This document shows positions 1 through 8,562 of a stretch of DNA of 46,797 nt, piece by piece. A model generated the notes under the pieces. It saw only the letters and a program-made list of their open reading frames with translations. It did no database searches and had not been told where the DNA came from. Source of the DNA: an uncultured Bacteroidales bacterium (GTDB taxonomy: Bacteria > Bacteroidota > Bacteroidia > Bacteroidales > F082); assembly GCA_905234765.1 (NCBI GenBank), contig CAJOIF010000017.1, positions 1-46,797 on the forward strand, given 5' to 3'. The position numbers were made by a program, and so were the translations under genes. Numbering within the stretch: position 1 is the stretch's first letter; each line of letters begins with the position of its first letter.

Positions 1-758
1 TCTTTCGCATATCTCAACTCCTTCTTATAAGGATCGTAGCGTAGCATGTCCCAATCCCGATAATCCATATGACGCTTCTTTAATTGGGAGCTGACGTAAT
101 TGTTCATCATATAATCATAGGTGTAACCCGCATAGAGCTTGCCCAAATATACGGCATAGTTATATACATCTTCAAGTTCCAGTGTGTCAATGGAATAGGT
201 ATAGTCTATTTTATGCGTCCAAAACGAATAATCCGTTTTGGAATCGAATCCGTCCATGAGATTGTGTTCACAAAACAGCACGGGCTTCCAATCGCCATCA
301 TTGATCTCAAACCACGAAGCCACATTAACTGTGTTCAAAGGATGCTTATAGCTGTATTTGTCGGTGTCACTAAAAAGATAATCTTCATACTCTGTAATGC
401 GTCCCGAAATCTCAACGCGAGAAAGCATCACCAACCAATGTGTAGAGTCAACCCACACGTTGTTAATATCTTCCGGAATATACACATTGACATCATAGGC
501 TTTCATTGCATCAGCGTATGCGCCATACATCACATCCAAAAACAAATCCTGGCTAAAGCCTTTCAACACCTCGGAGTATTTACCCAACTGCACGTTATAA
601 TCCATCTTCACCTCCGCCTTCTCAGGGAAGTAGACCGCAGCCTGAATGTCAGTCCGCTCAGCCACATAGTGCTTGGCGAGCTTGAGATCGGTTTGACAAC
701 TGGTCAATAGTACAAGCAGCAGTCCTAATATGGTGCCGTGTTTTGTATTCTTATTCAT
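1..758 (-). CDS. Partial lipoprotein of unknown function (3' end outside window)
   Basis: Reading right to left from ATG at 758, 252 codons are open to the window edge, so the C-terminus is missing. The N-terminus is a lipoprotein signal: a lysine-containing start, a leucine-rich core and a lipobox ending at Cys21 (VLLTSC). The rest is rich in Tyr, Asp and Trp with no motif I recognise. The start codon overlaps the parC stop by 8 bases (ATGAATAA), so the two genes are probably co-transcribed and translationally coupled. Function unknown. The lipoprotein call rests on the signal sequence only; in this phylum such proteins usually sit in the outer or inner membrane leaflet. Confidence 0.8.
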   Translation of the reverse strand, partial: MNKNTKHGTILGLLLVLLTSCQTDLKLAKHYVAERTDIQAAVYFPEKAEVKMDYNVQLGKYSEVLKGFSQDLFLDVMYGAYADAMKAYDVNVYIPEDINNVWVDSTHWLVMLSRVEISGRITEYEDYLFSDTDKYSYKHPLNTVNVASWFEINDGDWKPVLFCEHNLMDGFDSKTDYSFWTHKIDYTYSIDTLELEDVYNYAVYLGKLYAGYTYDYMMNNYVSSQLKKRHMDYRDWDMLRYDPYKKELRYAK

Positions 759-3531
759 TATTAAACAAGTCCATTTGAATACCATCACCCTGGGGCTTCA
801 CAATCTCCATGGGTACATCATCGGGATTGACCTCTATTTTCTCTTCGTTCTCGGGAGTATCAGGGGTATCCGGCCCTTCGACCCCTTCGGTAGGCTCTGG
901 GGCATCCAAGTCTTCTATATCATCCTCATCGGGCTCGGGTTGGAAAGGTTCCAAGAACTTGAAACTCTCTATTTCCCTAGTCGACAAGCGTTTGCCCTTG
1001 GCCTTATAACTCTTGATACCGATAAACGCTTCCACATTAACCACATCATCGGGGAAGCAATTGCCTGCATCACTGATCTTATAGCTCAAGTTCAATCGCG
1101 GCAGGTCGTCTGTGCTCATGCCCAAATATTTCGCTTCTGGATGCTCACCAATGAAGGAAGCGCGACTGTTCAGCTTGGTATCTGCCTCGATAGTGAATCG
1201 CTTGAGGTACATTTTCTGCGTCTCTCCTTCGATATATACGACAGAGAAAATCTCGTCGGGGTCAAACTTACGGATTTCCACCATGTCATCGTCGAAGTGG
1301 GTGTTGAGGTCGAAGCCCGAAATCTTGAACTCGCCATTGCTGAAAATTTGCAGAATCTTGTCGTCACCCTCGAAGGCACCAAGGTACTGGCCCCGTTTGT
1401 CGGCATTGAGGCGGCGCACCGTGTCATCAAACCAGATGTCGCGGGCGTTGAGTGTAGACACACCTTCCCCTCCCTTCTTGATTTCCTTGACTTCGTACTT
1501 CGTGAGCAGGTTGCCGCGCGTGTCACGACCTTTCACAGCCAAGTCAGCAAACTTATAGTCGACGGTCTTCTGTTTCTTGTTGAACAGCACCAGTGTCACC
1601 TTGATGACCTCGGCCTCACCGTTAGGATTCGACGAGAAATAACGCACCTTCGAGCCAGGCTTACCCTGCGTGAGGTCGTAGTCCTTGTCGCGGGTAACGC
1701 CCTTCACAGCAAAACGCTTCACATAATGCGGCGCACCGTTCTTGCCATCGCGATAGACGACATTATAGGTGGTGCGGTCGTCGTTTTTGTGGAACACGTC
1801 AACGTGGATGACCTTCTGACCCACAAAGAGTTTTGGCTGCAACTTGACCACCGCATATTTGCCATCCTCGTGGAAAACAATGATGTCGTCCATATCGGAG
1901 CAGTCGCACACATATTCGTAGGCCTCCTTGTTTTTCTCGCGTTTCAGTCCTTCGCCCGTGCAGACAAAGCCCTCGTCCTTGCTGACGTACAGTTTTTCGT
2001 TGTTGGCTGCCACCGCCACTGCCGAAATATTGTCGAAATTGCGGATTTCGGTCTTGCGTTCACGACCCTCACCGTATTTCTCCTTGATGTGCAGGAAATA
2101 GTTGATGGTGTAGTCCACGATATGGTCGAGGTTATAATGTGCCTCTTCCATTTTCTTCTCAATGTCAGCCAGTTGTTCGTCAGCTTTTTTGATATCGAAC
2201 CTCGAAATCTTGCGGACTGGTTTCTCGCACAACTTTTCTACATCTTCACGGGTCACTTCGCGTTTCAACAGTTTGCGATACTTGTCGAATTGACGCTCGA
2301 TGCCAGTGTACATTTCATCCCAATCCGCATAGTCCTTGTTTTCCAACTCCTTATAAATGCCCTTCTCGAAGAAAATCTTCTCCAACGAAATCCAATGCCA
2401 ACTGTTTTCCAGTTCCTCAATGAGAATGCGCAGCTCCCAACTGAGGAGTTCCATGGTGCGGTCAGCGCTATGACGCAAAATCTCGCTCACACCCATAAAC
2501 GCTGGATGGTCGTTGACGATAACACAGGCATTGGGCGAGATGGAAACTTCACAATCCGTAAAGGCATAAAGCGCATCAATGGTCTGGTCGGGCGAGACAC
2601 CTGGATTCAGGTAGATGACGATTTCGCACTGCTCGGCGGTGTTGTCGTCGATTTTCTTGATTTTGATCTTGCCCTTGTCATTGCATTTTACGATGCTCTC
2701 GATAAGGCTGCCCGTAGTGGTGCCGTATGGTATCTCACTGATGACCAACGTCTTCTTGTCTGGTTGACTGATTTTCGCACGGATGCGCACCTTGCCGCCT
2801 CGCAGACCGTCGTTGTAGTTGGTCACATCCATCATGCCACCTGTCGGGAAGTCGGGATAGAGTGTGAAAGGCTCGTCACGCAAATATGCAACCGATGCGT
2901 CAATCAGCTCATTGAAATTATGGGGCAAAAATTTGGATGCCAAGCCCACGGCAATGCCTTCGGTGCCTTGTGCCAGCAACAGCGGGAACTTCACCGGCAG
3001 CGAGACTGGCTCGGCGTTGCGATTGTCGTAGGAACGCGTCCAGTCCGTGGTCTTATGGTTGAAGACGACTTCTTTGGCGAACTTCGAGAGTCGCGCCTCA
3101 ATGTAACGTGGTGCCGCTGCATCATCACCCGTGAGGATATTGCCAAAGTTACCTTGCATGTCTATCAACAGGTCCTTTTGGGCAAGTTGTACGAGAGCAT
3201 CACCGATAGAGGCATCGCCGTGCGGGTGGTATTTCATCGTGTTACCCACAATATTGGCCACCTTATTGAAACGGCCGTCATCGAGTTCATCCATCGAGTG
3301 CAGGATACGGCGTTGCACAGGTTTCAGACCATCCTCGATGGCGGGCACAGCACGTTCAAGGATGACGTACGAGGCGTAGTCGAGAAACCAGTTCTCGAAC
3401 ATGCCTTTCAGCGGTATGACATGATACTCATCCTCTTGCTCTTGAGCCTGAGCGTCTTCCACTCCTTCCAAAGTCTCATCCATCGGCTGCTCGTCTAAGG
3501 CTTCTTTTTCGGTCTTGTCTTCAATATCCAT
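751..3531 (-). CDS. parC: DNA topoisomerase IV subunit A (ParC-type)
   Basis: Type IIA topoisomerase A subunit, 926 aa, which cuts and rejoins duplex DNA to decatenate chromosomes together with a ParE subunit not in the window. An acidic N-terminal extension (about residues 1-35) leads into the breakage-reunion domain, with EDGLKPVQRRIL near residue 66, HPHGDAS at 102-108 and the catalytic tyrosine in AAPRYIEARLS (Tyr143). The C-terminal part carries the DNA-wrapping region and an acidic, proline-rich tail. The residue matching GyrA Ser83 / ParC Ser80 is Ala here. I chose ATG at 3531 because the motif TATTTTTG (3554-3561, minus strand) lies 20-30 bases upstream; the longer open frame would start upstream of this promoter. 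ParC rather than GyrA is preferred because of the acidic termini and divergent tail, but the two are hard to separate by eye. Confidence 0.9.
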   Translation of the reverse strand: MDIEDKTEKEALDEQPMDETLEGVEDAQAQEQEDEYHVIPLKGMFENWFLDYASYVILERAVPAIEDGLKPVQRRILHSMDELDDGRFNKVANIVGNTMKYHPHGDASIGDALVQLAQKDLLIDMQGNFGNILTGDDAAAPRYIEARLSKFAKEVVFNHKTTDWTRSYDNRNAEPVSLPVKFPLLLAQGTEGIAVGLASKFLPHNFNELIDASVAYLRDEPFTLYPDFPTGGMMDVTNYNDGLRGGKVRIRAKISQPDKKTLVISEIPYGTTTGSLIESIVKCNDKGKIKIKKIDDNTAEQCEIVIYLNPGVSPDQTIDALYAFTDCEVSISPNACVIVNDHPAFMGVSEILRHSADRTMELLSWELRILIEELENSWHWISLEKIFFEKGIYKELENKDYADWDEMYTGIERQFDKYRKLLKREVTREDVEKLCEKPVRKISRFDIKKADEQLADIEKKMEEAHYNLDHIVDYTINYFLHIKEKYGEGRERKTEIRNFDNISAVAVAANNEKLYVSKDEGFVCTGEGLKREKNKEAYEYVCDCSDMDDIIVFHEDGKYAVVKLQPKLFVGQKVIHVDVFHKNDDRTTYNVVYRDGKNGAPHYVKRFAVKGVTRDKDYDLTQGKPGSKVRYFSSNPNGEAEVIKVTLVLFNKKQKTVDYKFADLAVKGRDTRGNLLTKYEVKEIKKGGEGVSTLNARDIWFDDTVRRLNADKRGQYLGAFEGDDKILQIFSNGEFKISGFDLNTHFDDDMVEIRKFDPDEIFSVVYIEGETQKMYLKRFTIEADTKLNSRASFIGEHPEAKYLGMSTDDLPRLNLSYKISDAGNCFPDDVVNVEAFIGIKSYKAKGKRLSTREIESFKFLEPFQPEPDEDDIEDLDAPEPTEGVEGPDTPDTPENEEKIEVNPDDVPMEIVKPQGDGIQMDLFNNE

Positions 3532-3553
3532 TGCTCGGTCTTTCTTAGGTGTG

Positions 3554-3586
3554 CAAAAATAGGAAAAAATCCAATTGTTACTCAAA
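3554..3586 (-). promoter_or_regulatory. Promoter of parC, Bacteroidota type
   Basis: On the minus strand a TTTG at 3586-3583 is followed after 21 bases by TATTTTTG at 3561-3554, matching the -33/-7 pattern of this phylum. It predicts a leader of about 20 nt before the parC ATG. Confidence 0.6.
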
Positions 3587-3614
3587 GAGAATCTTTTTAG
3601 AAAACTATTTTTCA

Positions 3615-3622
3615 TACTTTTG
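3615..3622 (+). promoter_or_regulatory. -7 element for the M16 peptidase gene
   Basis: TACTTTTG matches TAnnTTTG. It lies about 90 bases before the ATG at 3713. No clear -33 TTTG is visible upstream, only a T-rich stretch. Confidence 0.5.
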
Positions 3623-3712
3623 CAGCACATTAGGTTGCCGCAATTTAAGAAGAAAAGCACATCAAATTCTTTTAAATATTACTGAAATTCAATTAATTAA
3701 ACATTAACTATA

Positions 3713-6646
3713 ATGAAAAACATGAGCCATTTTTCGACGAAGATGTTGCTGATGGGCGCAGCCTTCGTCATGCTTTTTGCCTCGTGCGACAAAAAAGCAG
3801 CTAGCAAGTACAAGTACGAAACCGTGAAGGGCGACCTCACCGAAGCCCGCGTCTACACGCTCGATAACGGCCTGAAGGTCTATCTGAGCGTCAACAATGA
3901 AGAGCCGCGCATCCAGACTTACATCGCCGTGCGCACTGGTTCGAAGAACGACCCTGCCGAGACCACAGGCCTCGCCCATTATCTAGAACACCTGATGTTC
4001 AAGGGCACGACGCATTTCGGCACCACCGATGCTGAAGCCGAAAAGGTTCTCCTTGACGACATCGAAGCACGCTATGAGCATTACCGCACCCTCACCGACC
4101 CCGAGGAACGCCGCATCGCCTATCACGAGATCGACTCAGTGAGCCAATTGGCCGCGCAGTATTTCATCCCCAACGAGTACGACAAACTCATGTCGACCAT
4201 CGGCGCGGAAGGCACCAATGCCTACACCTCAGAAGACGTGACCTGCTACACCGAGGACATCCCCTCCAACGAAATTGAAAACTGGGCCAAAATCCAGGCC
4301 GACCGCTTCCAAAACATGGTCATCCGTGGTTTCCACACTGAGTTGGAAGCCGTCTATGAGGAATACAACATCGGCATTGCGCAGGACAGCCGCAAAGTGT
4401 GGGAAGCCCTGAGTGCCATGCTCTTCCCCAACCATCCCTATGGTACCCAGACCACCATCGGCACACAGGAACACCTGAAAAATCCGTCGATTACGAACAT
4501 CAAGAACTACTTCAACAAGTGGTATCGTCCGAACAACGTAGCCATCTGTATGGCTGGCGACTTCAATCCCGATGAGGTCATCGCCATCATCGACAAGTAC
4601 TTCGGTCAATGGGAACCTGGCACAGATGTCAAGCAACCTGAATTCCCCGCTTTGGCACCCATCACCAGCCCCCGCGATACGACTGTCTATGGCCTTGAAG
4701 CCGAGAACCTGATGCTCGGTTGGCGCTTCGACCGTGGCAACTCATTGCAAGTTGACACCTTAGAAATGATTGGCGCGATGCTCAACAACGGCACCGCCGG
4801 CCTCATCGACCTCGACATCAACCAACAGATGGCCATGCTCTACGCTTGGGGCGGTTCAAGCACCAACCGCGACTATTCCAGCTTCATCATGGGAGGCTCA
4901 CCCCGTCCAGGACAGACCCTCGAAGAAGCCAAGGACCTTCTGCTGGCCGAAATCGAGAAACTCAAGAGCGGCAATTTCCCCGACGACCTGATGCCTTCTG
5001 TCATCAACAACATGAAACTTAACCACTATAATTCATTGGAGAGCAACATGGCCCGCGCCAATATGTTCGTCAACTCGTTTATCCTTGAAAGGCCTTGGAA
5101 ACAAGATGTAGAATATCTCGACCGTATGGCGGGCATGACCAAGGAGCAAATTGTGGCTTTTGCAAACAAGCATTTCAACGACAACTATGTGGTGGTTTAC
5201 AAACGCCAAGGTGCTGACGAGAACCAGAAGAAGATTGACAAACCCGCCATCACCCCTATCCCAGCCAACCGTGACTTGGTAAGCGATTTCGTGAAAGAGG
5301 TGCAAGAAACCGAAGTGCCGGCTATCCAGCCCCGTTTCGTCAACTTCCAAAAAGACCTGACCTTTGGCAACACCGAGTCCAACTTGCCTTATATCTATGT
5401 CCAAAACAAGGAGAATGGTCGTTTTATTTTGGCGTTCCGCTATGACTTTGGCGACGAGTCAGACCTCCGCTACGGAATGGCCGCCGACTACCTTGAATAC
5501 TTAGGCACCGACAAGCTCAGCAACGAAGAAATCAAACAACAGTTCTACAAGCTCGCTTGCGATTACTACATCAACGTGGGTGCCCGCAATATCACTGTCA
5601 CCCTCCGCGGCCTCGGTGAGAACATGCCTGAAGCCCTTGCCTTGCTTGAAAACGTGATGCAGAACGCCCAGGCCGACCCGATGGTGGCCGAGATGTGCAT
5701 CCAGCAGTTGGAAAAGGCCCGCATGGATGCCAAGCTGAACCAACGCAGCAACTTCAACGCCTTGGTGCAATATGGTGTTTACGGTCCTTACAACTCCCAG
5801 CGCAACATCCTCACCATCGATCAGATGCGCCAACTTGATCCGCAAGAGCTCCTTGACCTGCTGAAGAATCTCAAGAACTACAAGCACACTGTCCTTTATT
5901 ATGGCCCGATGACCGCTGAGGAAATGGCTGCCGCCGTCACCGAGAACCACAAGACTGCAGCTGAGCTGCAAGATGTTCCCGCCGGCAAACATTACGAAAT
6001 GCAAGCCACACCTGAAAATGAAATCCTCATTGCCCCCTACAATGCCAAGAACATCTACTTGCGTATGATCCACAATGAGCAACGTCCGTGGAACCCCGAT
6101 GAGGCCGCTGTAAAGGCTTTGTTCAACGAATACTACGGTGGTGGCATGAATACCATCGTATTCCAAGAGATGCGTGAAGCCCGTGGTTTGGCCTACAACG
6201 CGTATGCCGCCTATATGGAGCCCAGTTACCAAGACCAACCCGAGTATTTCTTCACCCACATCATCACCCAGAATGACAAGATGATGGATGCCGTCGGTCA
6301 TTTCCTCGAGATCCTGAACGAAATGCCTGAAAGCGAGCAAGCCTTCGGCATCGCAAAGGAAGCCCTGACCAAGCGTCTGGCTAGTATGCGTACTACCAAG
6401 TTCGGTCTTATCAATGCTTGGCTGAACGCCCAAAATCGCGGCATTGACTACGACCTCAACGAGCGTATCTACAACGCCTTGTCCAACGTCACGTTGCAAG
6501 ACATCGTGAAGTTTGAACAAGAGCAAATGGCCAACAAGGCATACCGTTATGTCATCCTCGGCGATGAGAAGGAACTCGACATGAAGGCTCTTGAAAGCCT
6601 GGGCACTGTCAAACGTCTTTCCACCGAAGAGATCTTTGGTTATTGA
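3713..6646 (+). CDS. M16 family zinc metallopeptidase, lipoprotein
   Basis: 977-aa two-half insulinase/pitrilysin-like peptidase. A lipoprotein signal ends at Cys25 (LFASC), so it should be membrane-anchored on the periplasmic or outer side. The inverted zinc motif HxxEH is seen as H89-Y-L-E92-H93 in GLAHYLEH, and the downstream glutamates in ELEAVYEEYN (residues 210-219) supply the third ligand. The C-terminal half (from about residue 520) is the usual inactive M16 copy, with an RxxxGLAY-type motif (REARGLAYNAYA) near residue 825. The family degrades peptides inside a closed chamber; substrate unknown. Monocistronic: own promoter and a strong terminator follow. Confidence 0.9.
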   Translation: MKNMSHFSTKMLLMGAAFVMLFASCDKKAASKYKYETVKGDLTEARVYTLDNGLKVYLSVNNEEPRIQTYIAVRTGSKNDPAETTGLAHYLEHLMFKGTTHFGTTDAEAEKVLLDDIEARYEHYRTLTDPEERRIAYHEIDSVSQLAAQYFIPNEYDKLMSTIGAEGTNAYTSEDVTCYTEDIPSNEIENWAKIQADRFQNMVIRGFHTELEAVYEEYNIGIAQDSRKVWEALSAMLFPNHPYGTQTTIGTQEHLKNPSITNIKNYFNKWYRPNNVAICMAGDFNPDEVIAIIDKYFGQWEPGTDVKQPEFPALAPITSPRDTTVYGLEAENLMLGWRFDRGNSLQVDTLEMIGAMLNNGTAGLIDLDINQQMAMLYAWGGSSTNRDYSSFIMGGSPRPGQTLEEAKDLLLAEIEKLKSGNFPDDLMPSVINNMKLNHYNSLESNMARANMFVNSFILERPWKQDVEYLDRMAGMTKEQIVAFANKHFNDNYVVVYKRQGADENQKKIDKPAITPIPANRDLVSDFVKEVQETEVPAIQPRFVNFQKDLTFGNTESNLPYIYVQNKENGRFILAFRYDFGDESDLRYGMAADYLEYLGTDKLSNEEIKQQFYKLACDYYINVGARNITVTLRGLGENMPEALALLENVMQNAQADPMVAEMCIQQLEKARMDAKLNQRSNFNALVQYGVYGPYNSQRNILTIDQMRQLDPQELLDLLKNLKNYKHTVLYYGPMTAEEMAAAVTENHKTAAELQDVPAGKHYEMQATPENEILIAPYNAKNIYLRMIHNEQRPWNPDEAAVKALFNEYYGGGMNTIVFQEMREARGLAYNAYAAYMEPSYQDQPEYFFTHIITQNDKMMDAVGHFLEILNEMPESEQAFGIAKEALTKRLASMRTTKFGLINAWLNAQNRGIDYDLNERIYNALSNVTLQDIVKFEQEQMANKAYRYVILGDEKELDMKALESLGTVKRLSTEEIFGY

Positions 6647-6668
6647 TCTACCCCCAACGACCTAAATG

Positions 6669-6708
6669 AAAATGCCATCCTCGGCGCATGCTGGGGATGG
6701 CATTTTTC
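6669..6708 (+). terminator. Rho-independent terminator after the M16 peptidase gene
   Basis: AAATGCCATCC (ending 6680) pairs with GGATGGCATTT (starting 6695), followed by a T run. It lies 22 bases past the stop codon. Confidence 0.85.
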
Positions 6709-6777
6709 TATCAGTACATGAAACTAATAGGCTAAAGTGGAACTGAGAATTGTCGAATGTAATCAACAAAAACCATT

Positions 6778-6833
6778 AAATTGCAAATTACTTTGAAAAA
6801 ATCGGGGAAAATTGTCGGGTGGAGATGGCAAAA
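6778..6833 (+). repeat. Direct repeat R1 (~55 bp), first of three copies
   Basis: Shares ATCGGGGAAAATTGTCGGGT and flanking bases with copies at 8177 and 8563, all in the same orientation. This copy is the most divergent, and its internal TTGCAAA/TTTGCAA inverted repeat is degraded. It lies upstream of the intact ATPase gene. The rest of the 329-bp gene-free stretch 6647-6975 holds the terminator above and the promoter/operator below. Confidence 0.8.
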
Positions 6834-6885
6834 TTAAAAAAGTCGCCTCGAAAAGTGTATTTTGGTAAGTATTTTTCTTTTACCT

Positions 6886-6916
6886 CTTGTGGATTGAAAA
6901 AAATGCTGTACTTTTG
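6886..6916 (+). promoter_or_regulatory. Promoter of the AAA_14/DUF4143 ATPase gene
   Basis: TTG at 6886-6888, a 20-base spacer, then TACTTTTG at 6909-6916. The predicted start of transcription is near 6920, immediately before the half-site array. Confidence 0.65.
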
Positions 6917-6931
6917 CCACATGAAGTATAA

Positions 6932-6973
6932 TTACTCAAACTATTGAGTAAATTTACTCAATCCATTGAGTAA
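6932..6973 (+). promoter_or_regulatory. Array of four inverted half-sites (operator-like)
   Basis: Alternating TTACTCAA (6932, 6954) and TTGAGTAA (6944, 6966) half-sites begin at 12, 10 and 12-base steps. They include the perfect 20-bp palindrome ATTGAGTAAATTTACTCAAT at 6943-6962. The array fills the space between the predicted transcription start and the ATG at 6976, so a protein bound here could block transcription and the RNA could fold over the start codon. Regulator unknown; autoregulation by the ATPase is an inference. Confidence 0.75.
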
Positions 6974-6975
6974 AA

Positions 6976-8172
6976 ATGTATAATATGTTTCAAAGAGTTG
7001 AATATCAAATAATAAAGAAAAGACTTGAAGAACCAAGAAGGTTTATTCAAGTGGTGATGGGACCGCGTCAGGTGGGCAAATCGACGGTGGTGAGGCAGGT
7101 TTTGGCTGATATTTCACAGCCTTATTCCATGTTTACGGCCGATGCAGTGCCGGCAGGCAATCTGTTTTGGATCAGTGAATGTTGGGAAACGGTGCGGCGA
7201 AAGATGAAGGCGGAAGGTGCCGGGGAATACATTCTCGTCATTGACGAGGTGCAGAAGATTGATTCGTGGAGCGAGGCCGTCAAAAAGGAATGGGATGCCG
7301 ACACTTTCAATGATGTTAACATCAAGGTGGTGTTGCTTGGCTCGTCGCGGGTGCTGCTCGACTATGGCTTGGCCGACAGCCTGATGGGACGCTTTGAGCG
7401 CATCGTGATGCCGCATTGGTCGTATCCCGAGATGCGTGAGGCTTTTGGTTTTAGCTTGGAACAATACATTTATTTCGGTGCTTATCCAGGTGCAGCACCT
7501 TTGATTGATGACGAGAATCGATGGCTGGAATATGTCACGGGTTCCATCATTGAGGCCACCATCAACAAAGACATCTTGCAGGGTGTGAAGGTGATGAAAC
7601 CAGCCTTGCTTCGGCAGGCTTTCGAACTGGCTTCTGCCTATTCGGGCATGGAATTGTCGCTGACCAAGATGATGGGTCAGTTGCAAGACGCCGGAAATGT
7701 GACCACCTTGGCGGTATATCTCGAACTTCTGGGCGAAGCGGGTTTGGTGCGTACTCTGGGCAAGTATTCCGCCGACGTCGCACGGAAACGAAACAGTGTG
7801 CCGAAGTATCAGGTTTTCAATAACGCTTTGAAAAACATCTATTGTGGGAAGCGTTTTAGCGAAGCGATTGCAGATTCGCGTTTGTGGGGAAGGTTATTCG
7901 AGTCGGCCATCGGTGCCTATATTATTAATGGTGCTACCGCAGGGCGATACAACACATACTATTGGCGCGAAAAGACGGGCCGAGAAGTGGATTATGTGTT
8001 GGAGAAAAACGGACAACTTCTTGCCATCGAGGTGAAAAGCAACACTGACGACAGCAATTCAGGTTTGGGCGAGTTTCGTAAACAATTCAAGAATGCGAAA
8101 GCCTTTATTGTAGGCGAGGGTGGCCTCAAGGCAGAGGAATTCTTGCAGATGAAGCCTGAGATGCTGTTTTAG
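6976..8172 (+). CDS. AAA_14 ATPase with C-terminal DUF4143 domain
   Basis: 398-aa protein of the AAA_14/DUF4143 family. Walker A is GPRQVGKST (about residues 29-37) and Walker B is ILVIDEVQK (about 86-94), followed by a sensor-like LLGSS. The C-terminal DUF4143 domain ends with REVDYVLEKNGQLLAIEVKS, which resembles the D...ExK core of the PD-(D/E)XK nuclease fold. The family is common, multi-copy and patchily distributed in Bacteroidota and archaea; its role is not established. ATG at 6976 is the first after the half-site array; Met4 at 6985 is an alternative. The gene stands alone with its own promoter, between ~55-bp direct repeats, which suggests an accessory, possibly acquired locus. Confidence 0.88.
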   Translation: MYNMFQRVEYQIIKKRLEEPRRFIQVVMGPRQVGKSTVVRQVLADISQPYSMFTADAVPAGNLFWISECWETVRRKMKAEGAGEYILVIDEVQKIDSWSEAVKKEWDADTFNDVNIKVVLLGSSRVLLDYGLADSLMGRFERIVMPHWSYPEMREAFGFSLEQYIYFGAYPGAAPLIDDENRWLEYVTGSIIEATINKDILQGVKVMKPALLRQAFELASAYSGMELSLTKMMGQLQDAGNVTTLAVYLELLGEAGLVRTLGKYSADVARKRNSVPKYQVFNNALKNIYCGKRFSEAIADSRLWGRLFESAIGAYIINGATAGRYNTYYWREKTGREVDYVLEKNGQLLAIEVKSNTDDSNSGLGEFRKQFKNAKAFIVGEGGLKAEEFLQMKPEMLF

Positions 8173-8176
8173 AGGG

Positions 8177-8236
8177 AAATTGCAAACTGTACTTTGCAAA
8201 AATCGGGGAAAAGTGGCGGGTGGAGGTGGCAAAAAA
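8177..8236 (+). repeat. Direct repeat R2 (~55 bp), between the two ATPase loci
   Basis: Begins five bases after the intact ATPase stop codon and ends about ten bases before the stop of the oppositely oriented ATPase remnant. Nearly identical to the copy at 8563. Contains the hairpin-capable TTGCAAA / TTTGCAA pair at its left end. Confidence 0.85.
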
Positions 8237-8246
8237 GGTTGTGTTC

Positions 8247-8422
8247 TTATTCCAAGATCAATTGCTTCAAGGTGTGCTTTTTGAAAAACATGATACTGTA
8301 AACAGGCAGATAGGTAATGCCGTTTTTGATACGGATTTCCCTGTCGTTGTTCAAAACAAAGGCTTGTTGGAATCCAACTTCAGATAATCTTCCAAATAGC
8401 TCTGTATCTTTCTTTTAAGCAT
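8247..8422 (-). pseudogene. Remnant of a second AAA_14/DUF4143 ATPase gene
   Basis: On the minus strand an ATG at 8422 opens MLKRKIQSYLEDYLKLDSNK, a typical start of this ATPase family just before where the Walker A motif should be. After 23 codons the frame hits a stop. In another frame, the sequence resumes as FVLNNDREIRIKNGITYLP and runs VYSIMFFKKHTLKQLILE to a stop at 8249-8247, which looks like the family's usual C-terminus. The whole ATPase core (roughly 350 codons in intact relatives) is missing, so this is an internal-deletion pseudogene keeping both ends. It converges on the intact ATPase gene, with repeat R2 between them. Identification by eye from short ends. Confidence 0.7.
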
Positions 8423-8430
8423 ATAAATTA

Positions 8431-8547
8431 CAGTTTTCCTATAAATTTTACCCTGTAAAAATACACTTTTCCTATAAATTTCGGACTATAAAAATACATT
8501 TTTCCTATAAATTTTGTCTTGTGAAAATACGGTTTTCTTATAAAACC
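8431..8547 (-). repeat. 33-bp tandem repeat, about 3.5 units, upstream of the ATPase remnant
   Basis: On the minus strand, units at 8547-8515, 8514-8482, 8481-8449 and a partial 8448-8431 share AAATTTATAGGAAAA followed by TGTATTTTTA. The last partial unit ends 9 bases before the remnant's ATG. Because 33 is a multiple of three, the array is open in one frame as an 11-residue repeat (KFIGKxYFYxx), but this is more likely a regulatory array than a gene. It occupies the same position relative to the start codon as the half-site array of the intact ATPase. Confidence 0.8.
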
Positions 8548-8562
8548 CGTAAAAATCGGTAA

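Noticed and set aside
730..3498. Long plus-strand open frame opposite parC
   Set aside because: It mirrors the parC codons and has no recognisable domain; parC has full motif support and a promoter.
8431..8547. CRISPR array
   Set aside because: The units abut with no unique spacers, and there are no cas genes.
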